DNA of 64,000 bases from Rhizaria sp. SCN 62-66. Taxonomy: Eukaryota > Rhizaria, unplaced. Under the pieces are notes generated by a model. That model did no database searches, was not told the DNA's origin, and saw nothing but the letters and a program-made list of their open reading frames with translations. This document shows, piece by piece, positions 39,015 through 52,245 of this stretch. Numbering within the stretch: the first letter of the stretch is position 1; the number at the start of each line of letters is the position of its first letter. The position numbers were made by a program, and so were the translations under genes. The stretch lies in assembly GCA_001724265.1 (NCBI GenBank), contig MEDY01000063.1, forward strand, positions 48,699 to 112,698, in the 5' to 3' direction.

Positions 39015-42000
39015 TCACCACTTGGGCGTGTACATCCGCTCCCCAACCGGTCCACGCTGCTGCTTTACCTCCGCCGCAGCCGCCGCGCCAGCCTGCAGGC
39101 GCGACCGCATCGCCGCGCGTGGGGCTACAGTGTCAGAGCTCATGTTGCTGCTGCTGCTGTAGACGCCGTTGCCGTGCATCGGACCTGAGATAGGGGAGGA
39201 GAGCGAGTCAGCGAGCGACTGCGACGCGCCGAAGCCACTCTTGTTCCCGCCATTCTGCGCAGTGTTCACAGTCGTGTTCGCGATATTACTCTTGGCACTG
39301 CGCGCGTTTTGCTGCTGCTGTGGTTGTTGCGGAGGCTGTTGCATGAACATCGCGTAATGCGCTGCCAGCGGCGCACCAACAGCGCCCGCGTTACTACTAG
39401 CGTTAGCGCTGCTCTGCTGCGGCTGATGTTGCTGCTGCTGTGTCGAGGGACGCGACTTAAACCCCGAAGTCAATCCGCCCTTAGCACTACTGCTGCCGTT
39501 GCCATTGCTTGAGTGTGGGTTGATCGTAGTCATCGTGAGCGGCGGAATCGCTGCCGCGGCCGCTTGCGCCCGCGCTTGCGCGATGATCACGCGGGGGGAC
39601 TCGCGGGCCCAAACGCTCCCGCCGCCCGCCGCCGCGCCAATGCCGCCAGCGCTGCCGCCGTTGCTCGTGGGAGCGTGGTTGGCGTTGCTGTGCGGGTGGA
39701 GCTGCGTATGCGTGTAGAGCGAGTTGTGGGCGCCGGCGCCTGTGCCCATCGCGTTGTGGTTTGGCGCAGCGCCAACGCTGGCGTGCGCGTACGCAGGCCC
39801 AGTCGCAGTCGCGATCGCGCTGTTGCCGCTGCCGCTGTGGATGGCAGGCAGCAGCGTGGCGGTGGCGTTGTAGCCGTTGCTGTCGCCATCAGGTGCTCCG
39901 ACGGGGTGACCGTGGGCAGTACTCATGTAGCCCGTATTGGCGGTGGCGCTGGAGTTTGCGCTGGCGCTCGTGCGGACGCGCGTGATCTGGCTCATGGCGC
40001 GGAAGTCGGCCGCCAGCGCAGGCTTGCCGATGGGCAGAGGCGCGAGCGCGGTAACCGCACCGCTGCTGCTGTAGCCCACGGGGAGCGACGTCGCGGCCAG
40101 CGAGCGCGCGCTCGGCAGCTGCTGCTGCTGCGGGCTGGGGCCGAAGCCAATCTGCTGCTGCTGCTGCTGCTGAGGCGGCTGCTGGATACTCGCACTGACA
40201 GAGGCGTTGGCGCTAGCAGGAGAGGCAGTTGCAGGCGGACGAGGTGTCAGCGTGTTCGAGTTAGAGCTCGCGTTGTTGTTGCTGGCGCCCGTTGCGTGGC
40301 GGTGCGTGCGCGTGCGCGCAGCGGCCTGCAGTACGCGCTCGCGGGCCTGCCGCTTCTTGACGAACGCGACGTCCTTGGCCAGACGCTCGTTCTCGGACGC
40401 CTGTTGCAGATAGAGACAAATGACAAAGCAAAATAAAAGAGAAATGTAAGACAATGAGTAGTAATTGAGTGATCGAAAGAAGATAGAAACACGTTTACAA
40501 TGATACAGCAGGAGCACACACATAGTAAAAGAATAATATTGAGCACCATGTTATTTTGATAAGACTGTCGACGTACGAGGTTGTGCACGGCCGCAATGAG
40601 CGCCCCGTGCTGGAGGTTGCGCACGCGCGCAGTGGTTTCCTTCTCCGCGCCCTGGTGGATCAGGTGCACGTTGGCGTTTGCAAAGGCACTGGCCGTGCCG
40701 TGCCAGTGACGCGTAAGCGCCGACACGAGCATCACGCGGCCGTCCATCTGGTACAGCAGCGAGTGCAGCATGTGCATGCGCACCAGGATGCGCTTCTCAG
40801 AGTCGAACACAGACTGCTGCAGCGCGTACTCGCGGCCCAGCGCGGAGGACGACTTGCCCAGCAGCTCGCCCAGCAGCGTCTCGGCGGAGAGAATGCGCTC
40901 CACGGTCGCCTCGTCCAGCCCTTCAGCGGCAGCAGCAGCGGCGGCGGCGGCAGCGGACGCCGAGCCAGCGGCCCCGTCGGCGTTGGCGTTGGCGCTGCCG
41001 CCGTTGCTGTTGAGGCTGGGGTCGAAGCCCGGGACGCCCTGCCAGTTGAACGGGACGCGCTGGCTCTGGCCGTCGTTGTCACTGTCGCTGCCGCTGTCGC
41101 CTGCGCTCCCGCTCGCGCTGGTGGCCTCGCCACTTTTGGAGTTGTCGTTGTCCGCGCTGCTGGTGCGGCGGTGCGCGCGGCGGCGGCTTGACTTCGACTT
41201 GCCCTTGGCTGCGTCGTCGTTGCTGTTGCGCGGCGATTGAGGGCGCATGAAGCGCGGCGGGTCGGCGCCAACGCACTTAGAAGGCGGGGCGGGCACGCCG
41301 GCACTTAGACTGGCTAAGTGGGCCGCGCGCAGCCACTCGGCTTCGGCCTCGGCCTCGGCTTCGTCGTCGTCCTCGTTCTCGTCGTCGTCATCGTCGTCAT
41401 CTTCGTCGTCCTCATCAGTGTCCGCATCGTTGTAGTTGTAGAAGTCGCCGTCGTCGTCCTCAGCAGCTGCGCCGCTCACGATGAGTGCACTTGGGGCCGC
41501 GCTAGCGCCCGCGCCAGCGCTGGGACCCGGGAGAGTGGTGACCGTGGTTGTAGTCATGGTCGTCGTCGTCGTCGTCATGCTCACAGTCACCGCGTTCGCG
41601 TTGCCAGCGCCGCTACTGCTCGCGGTTGAAGCAGCGGCGACCTTGCTCGCGGGCGTGCTGTTCACCGCATTGTCGCCGTTGCTGCTGCTACTCAGCGCGT
41701 TGTCGATGTCGCTACCAGTCGCCACCGTGTTGTTGCTGTTCGGGTTGGTGTTCGAGCCAGCGACGGTGTGGGCGTTGTTGTTCGCGGTCGTGGCCGTGAG
41801 TGTGAGCGCAGCGCCGTCCAGCCACGGCCGCGTGAGGCTGCCGCGGTGGCTTTGGCTCACTCCGCCGCTCAGCCCGCCGGCGGTGCCGCTCGCGCCAACG
41901 CTGGGCGTGACGTTGCCGCCGTTGCCGTTGCCGTTGGCCATGGTGGCGCGCGAGGGGGTGCGCGACGGCGACTGGGACGGCGGCCGCGACTGCGCGTGCC

Positions 42001-45000
42001 TGCTGCTGCCGCCGCCGCCGAAGACGTGGGTACCAACAGGACTGATGACGCCCGTGGGAGTCGTCGAGCTGCCGCCGGTCAGGTGCGATTGCGACGGCTG
42101 CTGCTGCAGCGGGAGCTGCGCGAAGCTATTATTGTGGCTGCTGTTGTAGCTCGACGTGAGGTGACCGTGGGCACCATGCATTCCGTGTCCGTGCCCGTGC
42201 CCCCCGAACCCCGCCGATGACACCGACGGCGTCAGCCCCCTGCCTGCGCCGGCTCCGGCGCCGCGCACGCGCCCGCGCTCCCTGTCGCGCTCGCGCTCGC
42301 GCTCACGGTCCTCGCGCGCTTTCATCTTGGCCGACGCGGCCGCCGCGGCAGCGCGCGCTTCGGCCTCGGCCTGCGCCTCCTCGCGCGCCTTGGTGGCGGC
42401 GCGCTTGGCGACGGCCTCCGCGGTGGCCGTGTCGATCAGGCCGAGCTCGCGCATCACCGTGCGTGCGCGGCCGCGGCGGCGCAGAGAGTCGACCCAGCGC
42501 AGCCTGTGAACAAGAGTAGTGACGAGGAGTTAGAGGCATACATGAGCGAAATTTGAGACACATGCGAATTAACACGCGTTGCGTTATGATGTGATTGTGC
42601 AGTTGTGGGGGAATAATGTAACGTACCTGGCTTCCATGCCAGTGTCTTTGCGGCTGCGCGTATGCTCCGAGAGCTGCGGCCGCAGCGACAGCGGGTCGCG
42701 GCACGCGTACGCGCGGATGCTGGCGTCGAGGCGCGTGATGAGCGCCAGCGTGGCGGTGAAAAAAAGTCCGAGCTGCTTGCGAATGCGGTGGAACTTGAGG
42801 AAGAAAGAGCCCGCAAAGACGAGCAGAACCTTCTTGAGGCGAGCAGCCTGTTGATGCAGAAAGTGTAAAGCAAAGTTAAGACCAGATAGGTTTGAAGCAC
42901 AAGATGTAAGAATGAGGGACTAGAAACAGATACACGTATATTACGCGCCAGTGCAGTTGAATTATACAGATTATGGCCACCGCAATTTGGTGCGCGCAAT
43001 TTTGAGTGCGTACCTGTTCGCGCTTCTCGATGTGGACTGCGCAGAGGAGGTAGAAGCGGCGGTCGAGCTTCTGGATTTGGCGCCGCTGCGCCAGCAGCTC
43101 GCCCTGGGCTAGCTCCCGGGCTGCCACGGCGGCGTCCTTCTCGCTCTCCATGCGCATCAACTCGCTGTGAGCAAGACAAAACAAAACAAAGCAAGACGAC
43201 AATACAGAACGATCGTGAGGCGACTAGAATAAAACACATTTCATGCCGCCGCGTGTTATAATAGAATACGATCGGAATAGACTAAATTGAAGATAGATGC
43301 AGAGTAAGCATATTTAAATCGGAGTATTATAAACATATTTGTTCATTTTTGATGCACCATATCACGTACCGTGCGAGCCTGGTCTCCTCGGCCTGCGCCT
43401 GCGTGACGAGCTCGAGCCCGCGGAGGAACTTGCCGTGCGCCACGAGCTCGGCCTCGCGCGACTTGCGGCTCGCCGCCAGGTGCTCCGCGGCGTTCTTCTC
43501 CGCCGCCTCGACCAGCGCGGCCGCGTCCGCCACACTCGCCGCGCGCGCAGCGCGGGCGTCCTCGCTGGCCGCGGCCGCGGCCGCCCGCGCCGAGGCGAGC
43601 TCCGCCCGTAGCGCGGAGGCCTCGGCGCCCCGGTCGCGCCGCGCGAGCGCCAGCTCGTGCCGCAGCTCGCCCGCAGCCTCGGCGCCCGCCGCGGCGTCGG
43701 CCTCGGCGGCGGACGCGCGCGCCAGCGCCGCCGCGAGGTCGTCCTTGAGCTTGCGCTCGCGGCGCTCTCCACGCTGCCGCTGCTCTTCCAGCCGCGCGAG
43801 CTCGGCGGCGTGCGCGGCGCGCTCCGCCCGCTGCTCCTCGCGCAGGAGCGCCAGCTGCGCCTGCAGCTTCGGGGCAATGCCCAGCCCGCCGCCGCGCGCG
43901 AGTGAGAAGGCGGCCCAGTCGACGTTTGTTGCGCCGGGACCTTCGCCGGCGCCAGAACCAGTGCCGGCGGCAGCCGACTTGCCCGCGCCATCGGCGCCGC
44001 TCAGGTCGCTGGCGATGTTGAAGCCCGAGGCTGAGGCGGCCGAGGTGGGGGAAGTTAGGCCACCCTGGTTGCCGAATAAGCCGCTCAGCGTGGTAGCCGA
44101 GTTGTTGGTGCCGCGGTTGGTGTTCAGCCTCGCAGCACCCTGTTGTTGTTGCTGCTGCTGCTGTTGCTGTGGGTGGTGTTGCGCAGGGGTACTTAGATGT
44201 GTAAGTGCCGGCGTGAGCAACGGCAGGTGCGAGTACTGGTTCAAGAACGCTGGCCGCGGCTGCGGCAGGTTGGTCGCGGCCGCCAACGACGACTCTAGAA
44301 TCGCCACGGTGGCGTCCGCGGCGTCGGCGTCGGCGGCAGCGGCGGCGGCAGCGGCGGCGGAGAGCGACGAGGGCGTCGCGGGCGGGGACCCGTTGCTGCC
44401 GCTGCCGCTGCCGCTCCCGCTGACGACAAGGGCATTGCTGCTCGAGCCAGAGCCAGAGCTCGAGCCAGAGCCTGCGGTGCTGTGGGTGTGCGAGGCCGAG
44501 GCGGCGGCGGCGGCGAGGCGCGCGGCGGCCAGCGCGACGCGGAGGCGGGAGATCACTACCACGGGCTCGGGCGCGTACAAAAACGGCAGCTCCGTGCTCT
44601 TGATGCCTCCACCGTGGTTGCTGTTGCTGTTTGCAGAGTAAAGCGCGGTGAGGCGCGTTTGCAGCAAAGGCTCGAGGCCCTGGGGCACAGTCATGCTCAC
44701 GGTCACGTTGAGGTTTGCACTAGAAGAGCTAGCATTGCCGTTCGCAGCGGCGCTCGCGGCGTTGACAAAGGCCAGCGCGAGCCCGGTCAAGTGGCCAACG
44801 GCGGCGTTGTTCGCATTACTGCTACCACCGTGCATCAATGAGGACGCGGTCTGACTTTGGTTAGTCAAGCCGCCGCGCGGCCTGATTTGCCGGTTCGCAC
44901 TCGTCCCACGCGGTGTGAGCCGCTGCTGCTCGCGGTCAGCGCTGCGCTCGCGACTGCCGCTGCGGTTCGCGTTGGCGTACGCGTTGTTGTTGGCGGACGC

Positions 45001-48000
45001 GTTGTTGTTGGCGTTGGCGGCGTTGTTGTGGTGGGAGCTGATCGTGGACGCGTCCGGGAGGGGCGGCGGCAGCGACAACACGGAGTGCGGCGAGAAGCCC
45101 GGCATGGGCGCGTTCAGGCTGCTGTTCGCGCCCGCGCCACCCGCGCCTGAGACGCTCTCCGTGTCGTCGGCGGTGATGCCGGTGTTGCCGTTCTCGTCGT
45201 CGTTCGCAGTGACAACTTGGGGCACCGAGTTGATGTTGATGCCGTTGTTGTTGTTGTTGTTATTGTTGCCCGCAAAGAAGGTCTGCCGCGCGTTGTTGCT
45301 GACGCTGCTGCTTTTGTTGCTGTCGGGGTCGTTTGAGTCGCTGGCGTTGTTCGCGGTGTTGCCGCCGCCGCCGCTGGTGTTGTGCGGGTCATGGTCGTCG
45401 ACGGTGACCGTGAGCCCCGTCGTCAGCGCGCGGTTGCTGCTCGCGGAATTTATACCCCCCGCGGCGACCTTAGACCCGCTGCCAGCAGCAGCCGCGGCGC
45501 TGCCGCCACTGCCCGCGGCCGCAGTCCCGCCCGTGGCCGATGCCCCTGCGGCAAGCGCCGCAAGGCCCACGGAGCCGGTCTGGCGCCGTGCGTGGCCGCC
45601 CCTGCCGCGCGCGCTGGCGCCGGCACCGGCGCCGCCGCCGAGGGTGTTTGAGTTCGTGGGGGGCGTGGGCAAGCGGCCCTTGCCGAAGCCGCCGGCCATG
45701 TTCGCGATGGCGTTGGCGGTCGTGTTGGAGGCGGCCGTGGCGGCGGCGGCCGCGGCGGTGGCGGTGAGGGCGTGCGCGAGGGCCAGCGTCCAGGGGTTGC
45801 TCACAGTCATGCTCACACTCACCCCAGTTGCAGCACTCGAGCCTGAGCCTGAGCCGGAGCTAGAGCTAACGTCGTCGCTGTTGCTGGCAGCGTCGACGGA
45901 GGGGCTGTGCGGCGAGTCCGCGCGCTTCTGCTGCTCAGTGTAAGCGTCCTGCTTGTACTCGAGGTCGCGCAGCCGCGAGCCGCGGACGACGGCGGGCGCG
46001 GATGAGGCCGAGACGAGCGAGGTGAGCTCGGAGACCAGCGCAGTCGTCAGCTTCTCCTTCTCCTCCTGCTCACCCACACTCGCGCTCGCGCTCGCGGCGG
46101 CGGCCCAGGCGGTGGTCTTCTTGGCCCTGCTACCGCCGCCCGCGCCGGCGCCGGGCAGCGCGGGCGTCGTGTTGGTCGAGCGCGGGGGGAGACCGGCGCC
46201 CGTGCCGGTGACGGAGTTGAGCCCGCTGGCCGAGGGGAGCAGCAAACTAGAGCTGGGGTTGGCGGGGTTAAACGCGGGGGAGCCGTTGCCGCTCATCGGG
46301 ACGGGGGACATGATGCCGCTGTTGGTCGAGCCGCCCACAGTGTTATTGTGACCAGAGGTGCTCACGGCCGCGTCTCCCTCAGTCAGGCCACCAGCGGTGC
46401 CGTTGGGGCCGACGAAGGACGACGACGACACCGCGCCGGAAGTGTGGCCGCCGGCGCCGACACCGAGGGGCGTGGGCGTGGGCGCAGCGACGCGCAGACC
46501 GAGGTTGGGGGAGCCGCGCTTGCTGTTGAAGCTGCCCACACCGCTGCTGTTGCTGCCACTGTTCGCGTCGCCCTTGTTAGCACTGTTGTTGTTACTGTTA
46601 GCTCCGCCAACAAGGTTGCCGGAGCTATTGTTGTGGGTTAACGTACTGTTCATACCGGTGCCATTCGGGTTAGAGATGCGGGACAGCGCGCGCTTGCCCC
46701 AGACGAGAGCCTTGTTACGCAAGTCCTGAAACGCTACAACAGCGGCCGCGACCTCGGCCTCGGCCTCGGCCGCCTCGGCCGCGGCGGCCCGCAGCAGCGC
46801 CGCAAACAGTGCGGGGTACAATTGCTCAATGCTGGCAATATCGCGGTAGGCCAACACCGCGATGTGGCAGTCAGACTCGGCCACAACGTCGCACGCGCGG
46901 CGCGGCTTAAGTTTGGGACTGGAGGCCGCCGCGGAGGCGGTTGAGTCGGTTTTGTGGTGGTGAGGCGGCATCGACGACGACGCGGCGACAAGCGCACTCG
47001 AGTTACTTTGCTGAGCGCTGTTGGTTTTGCTGTTGCTGTTGCGGTAGTAGTGGTAGCCGCCGAAGCCCATCACGCGGCCCAAAGGCACAACGAGCACTTC
47101 GGACGATGAGTTGCTTGCACTGGGGCCAGCAGCAGTCAGAGTCGCCGGATTCGCTGCGGCCGCCGTCGCTGTCGCAGAGCTGCTGCCGGCGATCGCACCC
47201 GCACCCGCACTCGCGCTGCTGCTGCTGCTGCTGCTGCTGATGCTGTTGCTTGAGCTGCTGGAAGTGCGCTGGAGAGCGATCACACTGCCTGTAAGAGGAA
47301 TGAAGGCGAAAGTCGCGACGTCGCCGTACTTGCACACAGTCTCTCCGGCCCGTAGATGGATGACCGTGAGCAGGCGCGAGAGAAGCGCGGCTAAGGGGGC
47401 CTCGGTCGCATCTAAGGGTCCCTTGGACGCAGACAACGGAGAGCCGCTTTCAAAGCCGGCGTCAGAACTGCTGTTGCTGTTGTCAGAGCTACGGGTCAGG
47501 TTGAGCGCGGTGGCCAAAGGCGAGGGCTGGCCCGAGGAGCCCCTTAGACATGTAAGTGCGTCCTTGAGCAGCGAGAAGACGACCGCCTCCGCCTCCGCCT
47601 CCGTCTCAGCAGCGCACTTGTCCTCGCTCTCCTCATGCGCGCCGTGGCTGCTCTCCGCCGCGCTCTCGCCATCCTGCGCCTGCGGCTTCACAGTGTGGGA
47701 GAACAGCGCGGGCGCGAGCGAGTGCGGCAGCCACTTGACGAACAGGTCGCCCCGGTTGACGCTGAGGCCGGCCAGCGCGCCTGTGGCGACAGTGTGGGCG
47801 GGAAACGACGCGGGCAGCGGGAAGTTAAGCCGCGACGGGGCGACGTTGAGCCGCCCGTTAGAAGAGTTCAGCCTGCCTTGGTTGCTGCTCGAGCTAACAG
47901 TCGTCGTCATATTATTGCCCGTTGTCGTCGTCGTTGTTGTCACAGTCATCATCATCGTCGTCGTCGTCGTCGTGCTGGTGGTGGTGGTGACTGTGCCGGC

Positions 48001-51000
48001 GTTGCTGAGCTGTTGCTGCTCGTGCTGCTGCCACAACGCGCTGCCGATGTGATCACCGTAGAAGCCGCACATGTTATTGCTCCAGACGTCAAGCCCGCTC
48101 CCGGTGCCGCCGAACGCGCCGTTCGCGTTGGCGGGGTCAACCGCGAAGCCAAACCCGCCCATGGACAGAAGCGCACCGCCGTTGCCGGCGTTGGCGCTGC
48201 TGCTGCTGGCGGCGGTCGCGGGTGACGACAGAGGCGAGAAGTGCATTGGCAGCGCGCTGCTCTTAGTGTTGGTTGTGCGCCTCGGGTTGACCGCGCCACT
48301 CGTATTGCCAGTCGTGGTAGGCGTGATACCCACGTTGGCGTTGGTGTTGCTGCGCGTGTTGGTAGCGTTGAGAGCGCTCGTCGACCGAGGACTCGCCAGC
48401 CCACCGCCGCCGCCGCCGGCGCCGCCGCTGGCGTGCGCGTGCGGGTTGGGGGCCGGGCTCGGGGACAGACCGAGCACCGACGACGACACGGCGCTGCTGT
48501 GGCCGCCGCCGTGCACGTTGCCGCTGCCGCTGGTGTGCGTGCCCAGGGACGGGGGGCCGGGGGTGTACGAGTAGTGCTGCCCGCCGGGCCCCAGTCCGCC
48601 CGAGATCGACATCCGCCGCTGCGCAGAAAGCGACATTGCATTGGGAGCGTTGATCGTGCCGCCCGCGGCGCCCTTGTTATGCGCGGCGGCGGCGGTGGCA
48701 GCGGCGGTAGCGGTCGTGACGGCCGCGGAGCCGCGGCGGCCGGCGGCGACGGCTGCGGGCCGGCCCCGGACAGCGCTGCCGCCCGCAGCGCTACTGCCGT
48801 GGGCCGCGCCGTGCGCGTTCGCAGCACCCGGGGTGGTGTTACCGTTGTTGCTGCTGTTGCTGACGAGCGCGCTCGCGTGCAGATTGCTGTGGCTGCTGAG
48901 GTGGCTGCCGCTGTTGTTGTTGGCGAGCGGGGTGCCTGCGCTCGACTGGCGCGAGATGACTCCACCCTTGGCCAATGTAGACTGCGCCGCCGTCGGCGTC
49001 CGGTTGCCGGCTGACGAAGTCGCCGCGGTGGGCGAGTTGCCGTGGGCGGGGGAGGACGGCTTCGAGGGGGGGCCGTGGGTCGGAGAGGTCGGCTTCGAGG
49101 GGGGACCGTGGGCAGGAGAGGTGGCCGGAGAGGAGAGTCGGGAGCCTGCACTCGTGCCACGAGCCGGCTTGGCTTTCGTAGGGCTGCTGCTGCCGCTGCT
49201 AGCGTTCGCATTTACGGTCGCAGCCGCATTGGGGGTTCTAGAGCGCGTGCCCACAGCGTCGTCAGCCGCGCTGGCGTTGACGTTCACTCTAACAGCAACA
49301 TTTGCGCTTGAATTAATGCTCGCGCCCGCAGTGGGATTGGGCGCAGTGTTGTTTGCGGTGCTGATCCCGATAGGGTTAGTGTTGTTGGCGTTGTTGTTGA
49401 TTGACTTGGTGATGTTGAGGACAAGGTCAGCGTCGTCGTCGTCATCGCCATCGTCATCGTTGGTATCACTGCTATTGTCGCCGTCATCCTTGTTGATCTT
49501 TGCAGGCGCGCTCGCGTAGAGGGCGTTTGCCGTGCCCAGGCTGCTGCGGGTGCTCATCGCTCTCGCCGTGTCGCCGTCACCAGCAATCGCGCTCGCGCTT
49601 GCACTCGCACTGGCGCTGGCACTGGCGCTCAGGATAGCGCCCGCCTGCGGGTTCAGAGTGTTGGAATCGTTGTTGGTGTTGGTGTTGTTGTTCACCGCCT
49701 TGCTGTTGCTGCTGCTGCTGCTGCTGCTGCTGTTGCTGTGGCTGATGCTGTTCGTGCTGACTTGCCCCAGCGTGCTCACGCTGTCCGAGCTCGTCAGCCG
49801 GCGCCGGCGGCTATTTGTGCTGGCGTTCTTGCTCGCGCTCGCGCTACGGTTGCTAGACCCGACCGCGTGCATCGTCGCCCTCAGGTGGTTGCGGCTCGCG
49901 GTCTGACTCGCGCTATGACTTTCATCGTCGTCGTCGTCGCCGTTGTCGTCGCCGGCGTCGTAGTGGTGCATGTCGTCGTCGTTGTCGTCAGCGTTGTGCG
50001 CGCCGTCCCCGTCGCCCTCGTCGCTGCTGTTGAGCGCGTTGTGGTTGCGGAGACTGAGCCGGTTCGTCGTGAAGATGCTGCCGCGGGGCTTGCGCAACGC
50101 ATCACCGTTCTCGGCCTTCTCCGTCTTCTCAGCGGTGTCAGCCGCAGCCGGCGGCTTCACGTTGTGGTCGACAGCCTCGTCGATAATGAGAGTGTGCTTT
50201 TCAGGAGTTGCCGCATTGTTAGTGTTGTTGTTGTCGGCCTCAGTGGGAGCCTTGGCGGCCTTACCAGCGCTTGAGCCACTGCAAACACTGTTCTTGTCGG
50301 CGTTGGCGTGTGCTTCAGCAGCAGCATCAGCCGTGTTCGCGAGCTCGCTGTCGACGACTGCGACAACGGGGGTGTTTGCAGTCGCACCATTCAGGTGAGC
50401 GCTGTCACTGGCACTGACATGCGCACTGACATGTGCGCGAGCACTGGCGTTGTCGTCCTGACTATGATTGCGACTGGAATTGGATGCGACTGCTGCTGCG
50501 GCATCAGCGTCGCCGTCATCTCTCGCACTGGCGCTCGCACTGCGGTTAGCTGCAGCACTTGCACTCGCACGGGCACTGGCGCTGGTGCTGGCGCCGTCAC
50601 GGACTCTCGCAGCAGCACTGGCGGCCTCAGCAGCGCTGTTGTTGTCTGCGGCGCTTGCCTTAGCAGCATCGCTGGCATTGACGGCATCACTGGCGCTGAC
50701 AGCAGCGCTGCTATGGTTGCCGTTATGCTTTGGAGCGAGGTCGGTGGCATTAGCATCGCTGCTAGCGCTGTCGGCAGCGTCCAAACCAGTCCCTGAGGCA
50801 GCGTGAGCAACTCTAGTGTTGTCGTCGTTGCCCTGATTACGGCCATCGTCGCCATCGCTGTAAATGTAGCTAGCATTGCTGTTGCCGTTCGCGCTCGCGA
50901 CGTCATTGTTCTTGTCCTACTCGTCCTCATTGACTCCGCTCCGACTACCCGGGCCGTCGGCGCTGTCAGCCTGCGTTTGCGCCTCCGCCTCCGCCTCCGC

Positions 51001-52245
51001 GTCGTCGTCGCCCTCGGTCTCGGCGAAGCTGCCCAGGTTGCCGTTGCTGCCGGTGGTGTTGTTGTTGTGGAGAGAGTGCGAGTCGTCCGACAGCGAGATC
51101 GACGACCGTGTCGTCGGCTCGGGCAGCGCCGCCAGAGAGGGCCGCGGCATCGCGAACGCGTCCGCCAGAGAGCCATCGGCGAGAGTGGACGAGGACTGCG
51201 AGGGCGATGCCAACAACGACGACGAGGACGGGAGCGGGGGCGCGAGCAAGTGCTGCTGCTGCGACTGCGCTGAATTAGCGTGGGTATCCATGTGCGCATC
51301 AACAGTAGCATCAGCATCAGCGTCAGGCGTTGCCTCGGCCTCGGCCTCGGTCTCGGCATCAGGCTCAGCTTCAGGGGCAACAATCGTGGCGTCGTCGTCA
51401 TCGTCATTACCGTTGATGTCAGTGTCATTGATGTTATTATGAATGTTATTGTTGTTGTTGTTGGGCACAAAGGAGTGCAGAGTGATGTCTTGCGCCGTGG
51501 CAGTCGCATTGCCAGCCATGACAGCAGCGGAAGTCGCCGTCGCCGCCTCAGCCGTGTCAGACGCAGACTTCGCCTCCGCATTAGCCTCAGCATCTGCCTC
51601 CGCATGAGCCTCAGCCTCAGCCTTAGCCTTGGGCTCGGCCAAAGCCTCGGGCTCGGCCAAAGCCTCGGGCTCGGTCACAGCGGCAGCGACAGCGGCAGTC
51701 GCAGCGTCCGCCTCAGGCTCGGCTTCCACAGCAGGCTCGGCATCAGACTCATCAGCTTCCACGTCAGCCTTCGACTCGTGCTCAGGTTCAGGCTCAGCAT
51801 GAGCCGCAGACTGAGTCTCCTCATCGTCGTCAGCCTCAGTCTCAGCCTCTGCGTCGAGGTTATCGGTGGCAGTTGCAGCTGCAGAGCCGTCGCCGACTCT
51901 GTCGCCCTTGTGACTGGCAGTAGCGCTGGCAGCAGAAATAGCAGCAGCTTCGGTCGCGTCCCCGGCGTCGGCGTCCGCAGCGTCAGCTGACGCGCCGTTG
52001 CTGTTGTTGTCAGCGTTGCTACCGACTTCGTCGTCATCATTAACTTCTCTGTTGTTGTCGTGGCTGCCGTTACGAGTGCGCGCGGCAGAAAGCAACAGAC
52101 GCACGGCGCTGCCGCTATCGCGAGCGCTCACATTGGTAGCAGCGACATCAGCGTCAGCATCAGCAATCGAGGCAACCGCAGGAGTGGCGACTGAGGCAGA
52201 GGCTGGGACTGCCTCGTGTTGGGAAGGTCCCGGTGAGTCAGACAT
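39015..52245 (-). CDS. Giant cyclic-nucleotide-binding-like, coiled-coil low-complexity protein with an in-frame TAG, 5 exons
   Basis: Exons are 43370-52245, 43014-43164, 42627-42847, 40577-42503 and 39015-40400. The sum is 12,561 bases (4,187 codons) ending in TGA, in frame at every junction. Codon 443 (50917-50919) is TAG; both sides share frame and the same Asn/Ala/Asp/Ser composition, so I treat it as one gene. Residues ~1620-1840 look like a cNMP-binding fold with loop insertions: HLRAGETVCKYGDVATFAFIP, GSVIAL, VLVVPLGRVMGFGGYHYY, VVAESDCHIAVLAYRDIASI. The canonical phosphate-binding cassette is not evident, so ligand binding is doubtful. The first exon ends in a long coiled coil (LARLEEQRQRGERRERKL and onward), continued in exons 2-3 (RRFYLLCAVHIEKREQ; FFLKFHRIRKQLGLFF). 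Exon 4 holds an Arg/Glu coil, Asp/Glu runs and a conserved-looking helical block (RILVRMHMLHSLLYQMDGRV). Two of four donors adjoin CAG; all are GTACGT or GTACGC. Function unknown. Confidence 0.75.
50917..50919 (-). other. In-frame TAG in the giant coiled-coil gene (codon 443)
   Basis: The frame upstream reads ...SGVNEDE, then TAG, then DKNNDVASANG and on without any stop for more than 2,500 codons. Both sides have the same low-complexity composition. No splice donor/acceptor pair nearby would remove it. It behaves as a sense codon in an acidic context. Confidence 0.7.

Noticed and set aside
50785-50920. Two separate genes divided by the TAG at 50917
   Set aside because: There is no promoter-like AT-rich break. 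The ~45 codons between TAG and the next Met are fully open and have the same composition as both sides.
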